A stretch of DNA of 64,000 bases, from contig JASSKH010000006.1 of the NCBI GenBank assembly GCA_031763025.1, positions 9,917,691-9,981,690 on the forward strand, given 5' to 3'. Made by a program: the position numbers and the translations under genes. Source of the stretch: Macrocystis pyrifera (lineage: Eukaryota; Sar; Phaeophyceae; Laminariales; Laminariaceae). The notes under the pieces are model-generated. The model saw only the letters and a list, made by a program, of their open reading frames with translations, was not told the DNA's origin and searched no databases. Shown in pieces: positions 63,998 to 64,000 of the stretch. The first letter of the stretch is position 1, and every line of letters begins with the position of its first letter.

Positions 63998-64000
63998 TAG

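Larger units (their letters stand above)
58042..64000 (+). mobile_element. tyrosine-recombinase retrotransposon, element 2 (right end outside window)
   Basis: Same gene order and orientation as element 1, clearly related but diverged. Its left repeat (58042-58236) begins ATGTAACTTCCCGTGGGGAG and ends TTGATCGACTTTC like A1. Gag, a spacer with short repeats, RT/RNase H and recombinase follow; the recombinase ends at 63997, three bases before the window edge, so B1-A2-B2 are not visible. All frames carry stops or shifts. Confidence 0.85.

Overview
This is nuclear DNA of a eukaryote, and almost all of it is transposon-derived. There are no operons, no convincing intact host gene and no rRNA genes. 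Coding traces are broken by stops and frameshifts, and many runs of repeat can be paired within the window. Interstitial TTAGGG/TTGGGG repeats, CAG/CTG triplet tracts, a tRNA-derived SINE, a LINE with microsatellite tails, copia-like LTR material and two PAT/Ngaro-like tyrosine-recombinase (YR) retrotransposons are what one expects of a repeat-rich alga or other protist. A brown alga or related stramenopile is my best guess, from the style of the LINE and YR proteins, with low confidence.

Layout. 0-5.4 kb: a SINE, several 5'-truncated LINE 3' ends, nested foldback hairpins and a TIR element. 5.8-7.7 kb: a complete small LTR element (TRIM) with two ~800-bp LTRs, a 4-bp target duplication, a tRNA-type primer site and a 45-bp minisatellite inside each LTR. 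7.8-15 kb: LINE ends, satellite arrays and a duplicated ~265-bp repeat whose second copy is split by a foldback MITE with telomere-like repeats in its loop. 15-15.8 kb: a MULE-like MITE with a 9-bp target duplication. 15.9-20.8 kb: a LINE on the minus strand, split by a second telomere-repeat MITE and by a copia-like LTR element with a 5-bp target duplication. 20.8-33 kb: more LINE ends (one with a 5' inversion), a ~255-bp satellite array and a SINE ending in a hairpin. 33.2-35.1 kb: a three-level nest (SINE in MULE-like MITE in foldback element). 35.2-37.5 kb: two hAT-like elements rich in GGGTC repeats.

38.07-46.76 kb holds a full-length YR retrotransposon with split direct repeats (A1 ... 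B1-A2-B2), gag, RT/RNase H and recombinase, all mutated. A related element starts at 58.04 kb and runs off the window. Comparing them shows an in-frame UGA at the end of gag in both, followed in the same frame by conserved protein-like sequence, and degenerate repeat arrays between gag and pol in both.

46.9-58 kb: TIR elements, an unrecognised coiled-coil gene present as two broken tail-to-tail copies around a G-rich spacer, and a CTG-rich block that reads as repeated polyglutamine units on the minus strand.
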